A stretch of DNA of 64,000 nucleotides, from assembly GCA_015680685.1 (NCBI GenBank), contig MNCI01008326.1, positions 175,835 to 239,834 on the forward strand. Direction: 5' to 3'. The notes under the pieces are model-generated. The model did not search any database. It saw nothing but the letters and a program-made list of their open reading frames with translations, and was not told the origin of the DNA. The translations under genes and the position numbers were made by a program. This document shows, piece after piece, positions 1 through 12,059 of the stretch (position 1 is the stretch's first letter; each line of letters starts with the position of its first letter). Source of the DNA: Gnetum montanum. Its lineage: Eukaryota > Streptophyta > Gnetopsida > Gnetales > Gnetaceae.

Positions 1-825
1 GCCTGATTTGTACAACAACAAATTGTTAACAGGTTTGGTGTGCCACGTGCACTTATTTCCGACAATGGAACGCATTTTACAGGTGCAACCTTTAGGAAAT
101 TGATGCAACGCTTAGGGGTTGAGCATAAACTGACCACACCTTATCATCCCCAAGCTAATGGCCAAGCTGAAGTTACTAATAGGGAGATTACCAGAATATT
201 AACATGAACAATTAGCAAATTTCGGCGTGACTGGAGCACGAAATTAAATGATGCTCTCTGGGCGTATCGTTCCACTTGGAAGCTCCCTACAGGATATTCT
301 CCCTATGAGCTAGTGTACGGAAAACTTCCAAAGCTGCCTATACAGAGTGAGCTCCGTACACTGTCCATGGCCTGCGAACTTCACCTGGATCTCGACCTAG
401 CACAAAAACAACGACTAGCAACTTTGAATGTGTTAGATGAGAATCGCTTGGTTGCACTGTCATTAAATGAGTTGCACAAAGCACACAGTAAAAAACGGCA
501 TGACTTAAGAATCCGAAGGCTTAGGTATAGAACAGGAGATAAGGTTCTTTACTGGAACCCCACACATGTATCCCAACGTACGAAATTTCAGACCTTGTGG
601 GAAGGACCTTACATTATTCATACTACCTTTCCCTCCAGGTCCATGATGATATACAAGCTTGATAGCCCAGATAAAAGGTTATTGGTTAATATACAACAGA
701 CAAAACCTTTTTGTGAAGTTGCGCCAGCTAGTACAAGTCAGACTTCTACCAGCGGTCAGCCATGCTCAATTTTTCGGATCTCTCCCTTACAACTCAGTCA
801 TGGGGGAGATGGCCACCTATGCTAA
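1..825 (+). pseudogene. Ty3/gypsy (Athila-like) integrase, 3' part of pol
   Basis: Frame 1 encodes the C-terminal half of a retrotransposon integrase, the enzyme that inserts the cDNA copy into host DNA. Visible are the second catalytic Asp in a SDNGTHF motif, the YHPQANGQAEV block carrying the catalytic Glu region, an ALWAYR block, and a C-terminal GPY/F module (WEGPYII). The block order and the REI...DWSTKL wording resemble the Athila lineage. It is broken: TGA at 4-6 and TGA at 205-207, the latter fitting CGA to TGA decay. The frame is otherwise open to 825. The element's 5' part lies outside the window. The family call is firm; the lineage is inferred from motif wording only. Confidence 0.85.
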
Positions 826-2788
826 CCATATGGGGCCCTCAGTTCTTTTTTAGTTTTTGTTTTACACGTTTTTGTTTTACAAAGTTTTTGTTTTACATTT
901 TTTTCTTTTACAAATTTCTTTAACTTTTCTTGTTTTTTGTTTTACAACATCGTTATACTTTTTCCATTTTGTGTGTGTGTGTGTGTCATCCATCATGTAA
1001 GTTCGTCACCCAATAAGTGTTTGGGCCGATGGGATGTGCTATTTTTCATCGATTGCTAATGTTTTGTTTTTACCCTTAGGTTACATTGTTGATACTAAGG
1101 TATGTTCTTTTGATATGGTAGGCAATGAGATCACTTCATCCATCCCTCCATCAAGTCTATGGTTTCCCTTGGCTTGGAAATGTACAGTTCCCTTCCAATA
1201 AGAACTTCAATGAACAGGTGACTAGGCATTTCTCAAACTAAGGAAGGACTCAAGGATTGCAAAGGGTGTGACTTCAAGGGAACTTGATGTTTTTGTGTTG
1301 GTCATTCACTTGGGTGCTTGGATGTTTTCTTCTTGGGTTTTCTTGCCATTCTGATGTTACCCAATAATCGGAAGCTGAGACAATAAAAATAAGAAGTCTT
1401 TGAATGGTGTGGTCCCCATGCATAAAAACATAAAACAAAAAAAAGAAAAAAAAGGAGAAAACAAAAAAGCAAAAAAAAACAAAAGTGAGGATTCAAAGCA
1501 CACCCCTTAGATGAAATAAAATTTGGGCTGCAAGCACTGGTTATGGAACCAAAGTGTTCCCTCTAACTAAGGCCCTTCTCGCTTCCCATTCTCTCCTTCA
1601 TTTCGTCGGAATGGTGGTGGCTCTTCGAAGATGCATCCTTGTTATCCAAGTGGATGGTTTGACCAAATACATTGATGCGAAGTCACTGGAAGTGGTTGGT
1701 TTGAGGCCTGAGTTGGAATGAGATTCGCCAAGTCACATTAATCATCAAACAGACAAGGGGCTGTACACCACCTTGTTCTTGGGATTCCATTTCACTTCTC
1801 TTCTTCCCATGCTTCTCTCCATGGTTCACCTCATTGCCAGATGTATCATTGTATATACTTTGGTTAATACTTTGTTTCCTTTTTGGTAAATTCTTATGGT
1901 TAAGACTTTAACTCTTATTCCAAAGGACATTCCCGGAGCCCACGGACTCTTTGAATGTGGGATTATCAGGGCATTAAGGGCATGAGCTTGCTTTGGGGAG
2001 GACCCACTGACATTCCTATTTGGAACATTAGTTCACTTCTTTTCCTTAACCTTTTGCAATTAATTACCCTTTTCGTTCATTTCCATCATGACATCCCCTT
2101 CACCGATTCCATAGTTGTCCCTTTTTACCTATCTTTCCTACTCCTTTTCGTTCTCCATTCTAATGCTACCGGAGGTTCGTGATTAGTCATGGGGGTACGG
2201 GGCCTGATTTTTCAATTTTTATCCTAAGCCCCAGATTTTTTCATTTTTCTTCCTAACCCCTATACCTTCAGTAGTCATCATCTACATTTTCCCAGATCCA
2301 TATTAACCATACCACAACTTAGCCAAGGAACCTAAACCGAAGCAAGGTATGAATTACTTAATGATTCAATTACCCTTGCTAATATATGATTGTGTTGTGG
2401 GTGCAGATGGCCATCATACAACAATGGAATGGATCTGGAGCAAACACTTGGAGTGGAGCAGCATTGAAGCCGCTATGCAAGGAGCAGAATTGATCATGCG
2501 CTTATGGATGGACAACGGAAGGGGCAATCTAGGCCTTGGCAGCAATAAGACTCTTCTCCCTTCTTCTCTTCTATTCTCTCTCCTCTTTTCTCTCAGCTGC
2601 CAACTGTGGCCTGATGTCATTGTAATAAGGTGTTCACCCTTGTTGTCATGAACACCAGTTTTGTCAAGTCTTGTAATAAAGACCGTTCACATGTCATCCC
2701 ATTAGTTCCATTTCCCCTAATAATCCCATACCTACCTGATATCATTGTAAGGAACTCGAGGACGAGTTTTCATTCAGTCATGGGGGTA
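826..2788 (+). other. 3' spacer between integrase and 3' LTR
   Basis: About 2 kb without a convincing ORF. It begins with T-rich repeats of TTTTTGTTTTACA (848-950), then a GT run near 971-987. Athila elements carry an env-like or degenerate region here, which would fit, but no signal peptide plus membrane segment is recognisable. The phrase AGTCATGGGGG occurs three times (about 796-806, 2185-2195, 2776-2786). The last copy directly precedes the LTR and is the likely functional polypurine tract. Confidence 0.6.
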
Positions 2789-3831
2789 TGATGAGACGCG
2801 ACCTGCATGTGCCGCGATATCGCGTCTTCCCCTGCGATATCGCGTACGCGATATCGCGGTCCGCCGCCATATCTATAAATAAGAGGCGGCACTCCCTTCA
2901 TTTCCCAATCCTGGCTAGAAGTAGCGAAGCTCTGGCAGATTGATCACTCCAGAGTTAGAATTTTTCCCATGTGCCCGCAGTAGGAGTCCTAGAGTGAACG
3001 GCTCTTTATTCGAGCAGCTTGTAACCTGAACCCAAGTTGTGTACGGCAATAAAGACGAACTTGATTGGATAAACCTTGCAGTACATGGTTTTATTGTTGT
3101 TTATTTACTACTTTCCTAGTGCACACAAGTACGACTTGATTACGAGCGTCTACGGACGTGTACGGCTAGTCAAGGAATCGGCTGCTTGTCGCAACGCATG
3201 AGTACGACTTGATTACGAGCATTGGCTGCTTGGTAACCCAGTAGCGTATTCCAGGATTCTGCGCTTGGTAATCCCAGTGGTAGTCCAATGTGTACGGCTA
3301 GTCAAGGAATCGGCTACTCATTGCTAGGCTAGAACGTGTGATAAGTACGACTTAGTTACGAGCACCCACGGGTGTGTACGGCTAGCTAAGGAATCAGCTG
3401 CTTATCACACTTAAGCTAAATAAGGTGCCTCAGTACGACTACTTCAAGCACTTGCATTACGTGTGGTGATCCCAGTAACGATTAGCGTTTGGTAAGCCAC
3501 AGTTGCATAGTTCAGGGTGTGTCTGGTAAGTGGGAACGGATGCTGATGCTAGTTAACTTAGACTTAGGACATTAGTTAGAGTTAGCTTAGTTTCTCAACC
3601 CTTCCCTCTGATAGCATAGAAGATAAACCGAAAAATACCAAAAAAATCACATACCTCAGACTTACTTAACCATACACCGTGACACTTACAAGCAAGCCTG
3701 GGAAGACAACGAACGATTAACCCCAAGTGTTTCTTGTGGCGTTAAGGTATTTAGTCTGTGGAGTTCGACCAAATCGCGCATGCACGCTTGTATTCATATG
3801 GTTGAGTGTAGGGGTACCTCGCCACTCATCA
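2789..3831 (+). repeat. 3' LTR of the Athila-like element (1043 bp)
   Basis: The LTR begins TGATGAG and ends CTCATCA, a perfect 7-bp terminal inverted repeat with the expected TG...CA ends. A G-rich polypurine tract (2781-2788) directly precedes it. Inside are a TATA box (TATAAATA, 2874-2881) and a candidate polyadenylation signal AATAAA (3048-3053), in the order U3, R, U5. The part after the poly(A) signal contains short dispersed repeats: AGTACGACTTGATTACG at 3129, 3201 and, diverged, 3344; and GTGTACGGCTAG near 3158, 3290 and 3374. The 5' LTR is outside the window, so the target duplication cannot be confirmed; the right flank starts ATTGT. Confidence 0.85.
2813..2881 (+). promoter_or_regulatory. 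LTR promoter with palindromic CGCGATATCGCG boxes and TATA
   Basis: Two perfect 12-bp palindromes CGCGATATCGCG (2813-2824, 2847-2858) and one near copy (2833-2844, first base T) lie 16 to 61 bp upstream of the TATA box at 2874. Regular spacing ahead of a TATA box suggests U3 factor-binding sites. Plant CAMTA factors bind CGCG-containing boxes; linking them to this LTR is inference. Confidence 0.6.
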
Positions 3832-4045
3832 ATTGTGATTGTAAAGATGAAGAACGATCTCCCTCACTTACTAAAGTCTTAAAATAATTCATAGACTCAA
3901 AGATATTTACTAAAGAATGACATGAATATGATCTTCTACTAGTAGAATGATTATCATAATCAATAATCAAGGATTATTATCCTTTTGAGAAATTTCTAAA
4001 GATAGGATTATCACATGTGATTGAGGCGTAAGATTTCCCGGTAAC

Positions 4046-4958
4046 TCACTCCCAACCAGCACTAGCTTCTTTTGGAGTTTCTTTTTGATTTTGAGGGTTC
4101 TTAGCAGCATCAGTAGCCTCAATATTCATGTCTTCAGCATCACTCATCTTGAGGTCTAGAGAACAAGGATTATTTAGGGTGTGCATCCTAGCAGTATCAT
4201 TAACTTGATCCAAAGATATATATTTATCTTTTAATTCTTTAGTAAATTTTTCAACTGAAATTCTCTCAACTTCCATCTTGGCCAATTGCTTTGGACATTG
4301 AACTTTCCTATAATTAGGATCAAGACAATAATAACAACAAATCAAGAGTATAAGATATGAGATCTTTTGCATGAAAAAATTTTCTTTAACATTAACCTTT
4401 AGCAACTCTACTCGTTTCTTTTGCATATCAAGTTTGACACAAAATTGCCTTGGTCTTGGATGGAAACCTGAAAAAGACTCTATTCTAATAACCTCCCTAA
4501 TATGCACAATGAGAACATCAATATGTGTATAAAAATGTGATGGAAGTTATAGAAATTTAATCCAAATTAGCAAAATACTTTTACTTTCTTTCTCTAGATC
4601 AAAATCCTTCTTCCAATGTTGAAGCACAAAAAAGGATCCAGAAACATCCCAAATCGACTATTGTTTCACAAATTCTATTGTAGCCTTGGTTTTGAAAGAA
4701 AAAAGAAACCCTTCTCATAAGATTAAAATTTAGGATTAATTGAATATTTCTTGGTTCCTAGCATTTTTTAATGCAATCCTCAAAAACTAAGGTGGTAGGA
4801 ATTCTGCTAGATTAAAAGCCAATTTCATAAAGTTGAGTAAAGGTTTGGACTATTTAATCAAATTTGTTTTTAGGAAATTTGAAATGCAAAGCATTATCAT
4901 TAACATCCACATCAATAGTATTCTCATAGGGTTGTGGTATGCTGTTGGAGGAATCCAT
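4046..4958 (-). pseudogene. LINE ORF1 (DUF4283-like plus CCHC knuckle) fragment
   Basis: Reading from an ATG at 4958 downward, the frame resembles ORF1 of plant L1-type LINEs, an RNA-binding chaperone. A WDVSGSFFVLQHWKKDF block near 4600-4650 is followed by RQFCVKLDMQKKR and a knuckle of the form C-x2-C-x4-Y-x4-C near 4290-4330; the canonical His has become Tyr. Several in-frame stops lie between 4550 and 4860, while 4046-4507 is open for 153 codons. ORF2 is not seen. The Athila-like LTR at 3831 probably interrupted this LINE, so the remainder should lie beyond the left edge. Confidence 0.65.
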
Positions 4959-5654
4959 TATCTTCTATTTTTTTCCTCTAACATTAGAAAGTGAAGAAAC
5001 AATTTGGGTTATGCAAATCTTGCAGAGCCCTAGCCCAAACACTTCAAGGAATTAGAAGTAGAGAAAAAATAAAAAACTAGGAACAAACTCATAGAGAGAA
5101 CTATTCACAGAAGGGTGAGAAATAGAAGCACTAGAGTGAATCATTCATGGTAATGGAAAAAACAAGAATACCTCTAGCACAAAGATATATCCTAAGACAC
5201 CTACCACAAGTAGGCTTAGGTAGGGAAGTCAAACCCATAGGCTAAAACAACAATAATGAATCCAAGCCATAGAGATCAATCACACATTAGACTGCAAGCT
5301 CAATCTAAGTAAACACACTGCTATGTAGAAAAGAGCATAACAATCTAGAATAGTGCAATAAAACACTTTTCCAGAAATTGCACTACTTAGTTGGGAACAC
5401 CTCACAAAGCCTAGCCACCAATAGATACTTTTCTTGCTAAAAAGAGTTTCTTAGTAGAAAAAACTTGCATTGTGCCAAGGGAAAGCTTTTTGCTTCCTCT
5501 ACGTTCAATTGCAACTGTGAGAACACGACCGAATTGAGTGAATAGCCAAGCCCAAATAGTTCAAGTAAGTTGTAGATAAATGAAAAATCTTTAACTCTGC
5601 TTCAAACATAAATATTTCACCTTTTATAAGACATTATATAACTACCAATTCCAT
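4959..5654 (-). other. Probable LINE 5' leader and unassigned DNA
   Basis: No ORF is seen. By position the part next to 4958 would be the 5' untranslated region of the minus-strand LINE, but no 5' boundary or target duplication was found. Confidence 0.3.
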
Positions 5655-6080
5655 GGGAATTTCTATGTTGATATCATACACCAAAAAAATCCAAGTCCAT
5701 GCATTGGCTAGTGTGTGACACACTGAAATTTCCATTTTTGACTCTATACGCTAGGAAACCAAGTTCTATACACTATATAGCATATGGACATATAAAAAAT
5801 TTAAAAATTAGTTAATAAATTTCTATGTTGATTTCTTATGCTAAAAATCCAAGTCCTTATATTGGCTAGTATCTAGGCTAGCATGTGACACATGGAAATT
5901 TTCATTTTTGACTCTATACACAAAAAATTAAATTCCATATGATATGAAATGTATGGAGTAGTGTATGAATAAAAATTTCTATTCTTAAGTTCATACGCTA
6001 ATAACTAAATTTCATACACAATCTAGTGTATGGAGTAGCATATGGACACACAAAAAATTAAAAATTACTATTATCAATTC
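5655..6080. repeat. Diverged ~158-bp tandem repeat, about 2.5 copies
   Basis: AATTTCTATGTTGAT...CCAAGTCC...TTGGCTAGT...TGTGACAC appears at about 5658 and again at about 5816. A weaker third copy starts near 5973 (ATTTCTATTC...CATACGCTAATAAC). Copies share phrases such as TTTTGACTCTATAC. No function is evident. Confidence 0.5.
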
Positions 6081-9000
6081 CATCATATTTCATATGTGAG
6101 GTAAAAAACTACTAATTTTCCACTTCAAACCTTTAAAAAATATGGAAATAAAAATAATATAAAGAGAATTATTTATTTTTCTTTCCATACACTATGTGTG
6201 AGAAAAGTGATGAGGAAATTCATTAGATACATCGAACCTGGACCTAAAATCAACCATGACCTCTACACGCTAGGAAATAGTATTTTTTTTTTACCTTTCC
6301 AAACTAATTTGACCATGAAAAGCCATTAATTTAACAATTTAAGCCTTATTGTCCTAAATTTCACAATTTATAGGCTATTTTTTCTTATTTATAGTCTATT
6401 TTTGCATAATTTTGGTAATTTGTAGTCCATTTTATTAGAATTTTTCGTATCTTAAATACAAAAGGACTAAAAAAATTAAAAAGAGTTTTATATTAAATAT
6501 ATATTAAATTTAAGACTATTTTGACCTTGTTCCATCTTGTTTGTAATGTTATATCTTGTTTTAACTTTATTTTTACTTAGTTTTACCTTATTTTCACTTT
6601 CTTATTACTTTGTTTTACTAAGTTTTACCTTGCTTTGCCTTATAGGAACTCCACCTTGCCTTGTTTAGCCTCATTCTACTTTTTTTTTACTATGTATTAT
6701 TTTGCTCTATTATTAAAGTGTTTTGTAGTATTTCAACATTGTTTAATAATTTTATCATGTAGATGCTACTTGATGTGCTTATGTTGACATATAGGAATGG
6801 ACTAGGAGGATGAGGAAGCAAATTCAACTAGCCTTAAAGCCCAAATAGTCCCTTCTCATGATGTTATTAGGACAAGTGAACCTTGAATATCTAAGCCTTA
6901 AGCCTTGAAACCATTCTACCATGAGGTCTTAATATCCTAAAGTATCCTACTTACCATTGACCTTGAAGCTAGAGCCATCACAAAGGTTCCTTGGTTGAAA
7001 TTTCCATCTAAACTAGGATGGTGAGGAGAAAATACATGAAACTAAGTTTCTCACTAGAGCTTAAGCTTGCTTAAGACATCATCAAACCATTGTAAGGAAA
7101 CATTAAAGCCATCACATAGCCCTTGATTACATCTAACATTCACATGTTTGTTGTTACTGTGGTTGATCTTTTGTTCACATGTTCGAGCGAATGATCAATG
7201 TTGACAACTATTGTAGTCTAAAATAAGTGAGTTAGTGTAAATTGTTATAACTTCTTTTGATGTTACAAAGAGCTGAAAAATTTAGACAAATTTGTGAAAC
7301 AAAAATACAAATTTCTCATTTTCTTATTATTGTAACCAATATTAGCCTATCTGTGCCTATTGTCCCATCGTGACCTTATGCAAATATATTGTAATTACAT
7401 GTACTCTTTGACTTGTTTCTTATTCTCTTGGAGTGGAATTTAAAGGATGAGCTTGAAGTCATTGCAAAGGTACAACTCATTGTAGCAATAAGTTACCATG
7501 CAAACTTGATATGCGAGATTTAGTTAGGTTGTTCATTAGCACCAACAGTGTTTATCTCACATCACCTCCATTACCCCTTCTTAGTCATATTCCCATAGTC
7601 AAATTATGGCCTCCCTTACCTTGTTAATAATGGAAATCATATGTTTCACATTCATGCACTATGGCCTTATGACATCTCCTTTAATATGCTTCATCAGTCT
7701 AGTTCATTGAATGTAAAACATCTCATTTAGTGAGAAGGTAGAAATCCAATTCCCAAGTGTAACACATCTCATTTGGAGAGAAAACATAAATCAAGTTCCT
7801 CACAAGTGACATAGCTCATTCAAGTGAGAAAATAAAATTTATCCTTGGTGATGAAACCTAATGAAAGTTTCAATTGACGAGAAAAATGAGGAAGTAAATT
7901 GCTAAGAATCCAAGAGACTAATGTAGCCTAATGTCAAACAGGTGGCTCTGAATGAAGAAAAAGGAGGAGGCAAATGACCTAGGAAGCCTAATAATGGAGT
8001 GTTGGCACCCCTAAAACATCATTGGGTAGATAGCAGTTCAAGAAGCTAAGAATGAAGACTTTTTTGACAAGACATGCTAACATCATGTTATGGCCAGGAT
8101 GTCAACATTTGAAATTCCTTTTTAACCCCCTAATAATTAATAGGACCTCTATGTTACCTTAAACTTATAACATTCCCCAATGACTTCATTTCACCATCAT
8201 GAGCACTCATTGATATGGTTTCACAACTACATACCAAGTATGGAGAGGGAGTGTTGGTGATGAACTTACAATGGTGTTTTGTATTCTTTGTTGATGCCTC
8301 TTGGGTCAATCCTTCAACCATTAATAAAGAGAGGCCAATGAAACATTCCAAAGAAAATTTACATTTGCATATGTAGCCTAATAGCTAGAGTGTTTACATT
8401 ATAATTTAATGGAATTTTCAAAGGCAAAAATAATTGTCCATTTTTCCATGAAAAATTACCACATCATCACTTTTTCTCTATCTTAGTTTGAATAGTTTCT
8501 GATATACAAAGATGTAATTTGTAGCTTACAAGTTGAAAATCTCATTCAAGTTGATTTATAGAGGTCAAAAATGTAAATATGATACCAAAATTTTGTAGTA
8601 AAATTCAAAATGTTAGTAGTTTATATGCTAGAAAAATAGCCCAAAAACGTTACCAACATTGGAAGGAAAAGCCTTATATGTTGGAGGTTCCTAAGCTATA
8701 AATTTGATTGGTGTAAATACCAATTATGCTAGCATAACAATGCCTAAAAGGTCATATATGTTGGCATATACACTAGCATGTATGTTGATGTGAAATTTCA
8801 ATTATGCTAAAATTTTGGACCAAAACCCAAATTATGCTGGCATTCACACACTACAACTTATGCTCATCAAAATCATTTGACATGCTATAGTAATTAGCAG
8901 CAAAAAATTAGTAATTCTCTAGCCTATTTAAGCTAGTGTTTTCCACATCTTTGGGACTTTTTAGAATTTTTGCAAGTCCAGGCCTGGCTAGAGATATTCA

Positions 9001-9479
9001 TAGAAGTGCAAATTTCAAAAGTCCATAACCATCATAACTAAGCTACCTAGTGTGAACAACCTTTATGGAGAGAACCAATGATAGATCATTAGAGTTTGAT
9101 AGATAGTTTGAGCCTTGGAGTGTAAATCTAATTATGGTCTACATCAAATATGCTCATGGCTTTTCAAAGCCTATAATATTTATTTTCTAAATTTTGTTTT
9201 CTTTCACATTTAATACAAAGTTACAACTCTTGGTGTAATTATTATGCTTTGTTTATTTTTCTATCATTGAAATTATTTATGCTAGGAATTACCATTTCAT
9301 ACACATTTTTAATGCTTAGTAATAGATCCACTAAGCCCTCAAGTGATTTGCTAGACCATTTGAAGTGCTTTGGATCCTCTTCCAAGGCTAGTTTGAATCT
9401 AGGGTTAAACTATGATACACTGAAATTTTTAGCCCTCCAGCATCAAATTTTTCAACCTCTATAGTATGTTATAAAAATT
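6081..9479. other. AT-rich non-coding stretch
   Basis: No gene is supported. 6520-6680 has a loose recurrence of TTTTACCTT and TTTTACTT phrases. Short ORFs here (for example 8154-8351 minus, 9249-9464 plus) show no recognisable motif. The right end may include further decayed minus-strand gypsy pol. Confidence 0.4.
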
Positions 9480-10930
9480 TTCCATAAATACTTCAATTTC
9501 AATACCATTCTCATTCTAGAAGATGCTAAGTACAAGTTGCTTGAAAGTGATGGAACCATTATACAGAATGAATGATGCTTGTATATAAACAATCTTCATG
9601 AACTAGGGAATGTTGTTTTCTCCTAATCTTCTAGTGTGATGTGAATTTGATTATATCCACTATATCTATCCAAGAAGCTATATTACTAATATCCTGCAAT
9701 GATGTATAGGATTTGGTCAAAAAATAGCAAAGGAAAATGATCTTTGAATGTCACCATGTTTAATAGTAGAAATCAATATAGATCATCCACTTTCCACCTC
9801 TGTTTAGAAAAATAACTAATTGGCTAATCCATTTACTATCTACGATTAGATAGATGAACCATACCTTTCTAGTTTTTCCACTCTTATTTAACATCTTTTG
9901 TAAATTTTTCGTTCAATCTTCTTTAAGTTTGATGGTGTGTTTTAATGGCTATATCTATGTAGATTTGAAGTTGATAGATGCACAAATCAATGCTACTGAT
10001 CTTATCATAGGATCATGCGAATGTAGTTGGCCATTTTTTCATCACTTCCAATAACTTTATCTTTTATTCTTTATCAAGATTGACATTTATGATTACCAGT
10101 CTTTTGTTGTTTAGAAAAGCATAATGAAGTATCCTTTATAGAATTTTTAGTTCTAGAGGTTTTTGTTCATACTTTTCTAGTATATCTTACTATCCTCATT
10201 CAACGTATTCCCCTTGTAATGATTCAGTGTAAGAAGGTTTTCTTCGTAATTAGTCTAACTTAAAATTTTCTTCAACATAGACACTTGTGATCTTGTCGAC
10301 TAGTTCCATGCATATGTTAGATTCTTGATTCTCCTCTAGTGATGAGACACTAGATGTCGTTTTGTCTAGTGGCTACTACATACAAGCATTATTGTACACA
10401 CGTATTCAACACATCTATTACATGTTATGATGGCATCATTTTTTATTGTCTAGGTTTTCTAAAAATAGTTTCATCCATTATTATTTTATGTGATACATGA
10501 AACTCTACATCTTTGAATAATTCTAGCTTCATCTTGCTTGGAAATTTGAAAGGATAAATCTCAAATTTCATCTATAGTGCTAAGTCATGCTCTTCCCATG
10601 ATTATAATCAAGTTCCATTTATTCTTTCTCACAAGTATGACTAGAAAATCAATAGGATAATCATGTCTTTCTCTCATCCAAGTGGAACAACAATTGACTA
10701 ATTTGCTAGCTCCAATCGGATGTTATCTTCTTTAGCTAAGGAGATTCTAGGACTTATATAGGTCTTTGTAAGATAAGGTTTACTCATGACCTAAGATATA
10801 ATAAAGCTTTGCATGGTTTATATCTTGCTATTTGGAGATAGAGCAATGGATTTTCTAGATCAATTGTCTTCTTGGAAAGTGCTCTTGCTTTGATCTAGTG
10901 TATTACCATTTACGTGAGCATGATAGTCAA
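9480..10930 (-). pseudogene. Decayed gypsy protease-reverse transcriptase
   Basis: On the minus strand, across several frames, a protease-like stretch near 10500-10730 contains LELAN-SIVVPLG, comparable to the flap region of gypsy aspartic proteases. Downstream at about 9600-9900 are WISQLV, GGKWMIYIDF, KDHFPL and FLDRYSGYNQI, which match fingers/palm blocks of gypsy RT. Frameshifts and stops are numerous, so limits are approximate. It lies downstream, in its own orientation, of the gag remnant at 13587-15388. The two may be one old element split by the LTR-like insert at 11.1-13 kb. Confidence 0.5.
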
Positions 10931-11135
10931 ATTCTTCTCTTTAGATATGGGAAACATAGTGTTTCCTTAAGGTTTGTGTATGGATAGAATAGAGTTAGAT
11001 GAAATCCCCATCCTTTGAACATTTTCTGGGCTTTTCCTAAAGAAGGGATGTTTTCTGGATCTTGGTTTACTTGTCATGATGTCCTCGTGTAGTGACTACC
11101 CTGGTAGCATTTTTTGTTGTGTCTATTGTACTGAC

Positions 11136-12040
11136 CTAATTCGTTGGTGTAAGGCTAGAAAGAAAAGAAACACTGAAAGATCGTCGGGTAGACACAACTG
11201 ACCCTACCTTTGCCCAAGGGAAAGCTAGAAAAGTAAACGAAGGTAGAGTGCCTTGGATGGTCTGCATGCAAATCAACCAAGGACTTCCCCAAGTGTAAAC
11301 TACGGCTTGCACTAGGGTTATCGTAACTGATGTTTTAAAAAGTAAATAGCAAGTATGAAATGTAAACAAAAACACATGTAGAATTGGTATTGTAAAGGAA
11401 ATGTAAATTGAAAGTAAAGCAGAGTAAACAAAATAATGGCTAGCAAAATGAACTGTATTATATTGCTTAGAAAAGATGTGCATCGGTCAAAGCATAGTTG
11501 CACGTGTGGATGGCAGGTCAAGAGCCAAGCCCCAAGGGATGTGATGTGATGTGTTTCACAAGTGCTTGGATGCTAGAAGTCAAGTGTGCTGAGTGCACAA
11601 GGATTTCCAGTCTGAGTTTCCTTTGCTGTCAACCTTTAAAATTTCCAACCCCGTTTCTATGAATCGACAGGGTATTTATAGGGTTTGGCTAGGCTCAAGT
11701 GTGGAATTCATGAATGGAATCAATGGTTGAGAGATGAGAGGAAAATGGATCTAGTGACACATGTCCAATGGATAGCTCTATGTGAGATGGTCATGTGTGG
11801 GCAAGCTACATTCTTGACCAAATTCATCATATCTTACAATGTGTGGCTTACTCAAGCCCATGGAAACACATACAATTTGGACCGCGAGGGTCTAACAAGC
11901 CCACAAATGAATATTTACAATGTATTACAAGAGAAATTAACCTTGGCTCACTTGAAATTTTTGGATCTTTGATTTGACCGCTATAGGATGTCGATTTGGG
12001 TGGTTCCATGGCTTTTTGAGGCGTGTTTACTTGCGCTCAT
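11136..12040 (-). repeat. Minus-strand LTR-like region with TATA box
   Basis: The minus strand reads CCCTATAAATACC at about 11672-11682, a strong plant TATA context. Downstream lies leader-like sequence, and upstream lies a repeat-rich U3-like stretch (12.06-12.96 kb). No paired copy, TSD or LTR ends were found, so this could be a solo LTR, part of a Tat-like element, or a host promoter. Confidence 0.35.
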
Positions 12041-12059
12041 GCTAGGCATTCATGCTGGG

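Noticed and set aside
2349-2651. 100-codon ORF as an env-like gene of the Athila-like element
   Set aside because: No clear signal peptide, glycoprotein or fusion features; composition does not resemble known env-like ORFs.
4046-4507. 153-codon minus-strand ORF as a host gene
   Set aside because: The knuckle-like C-x2-C-x4-Y-x4-C and the upstream WDVSGSFFVLQHW block make it a LINE ORF1 remnant.
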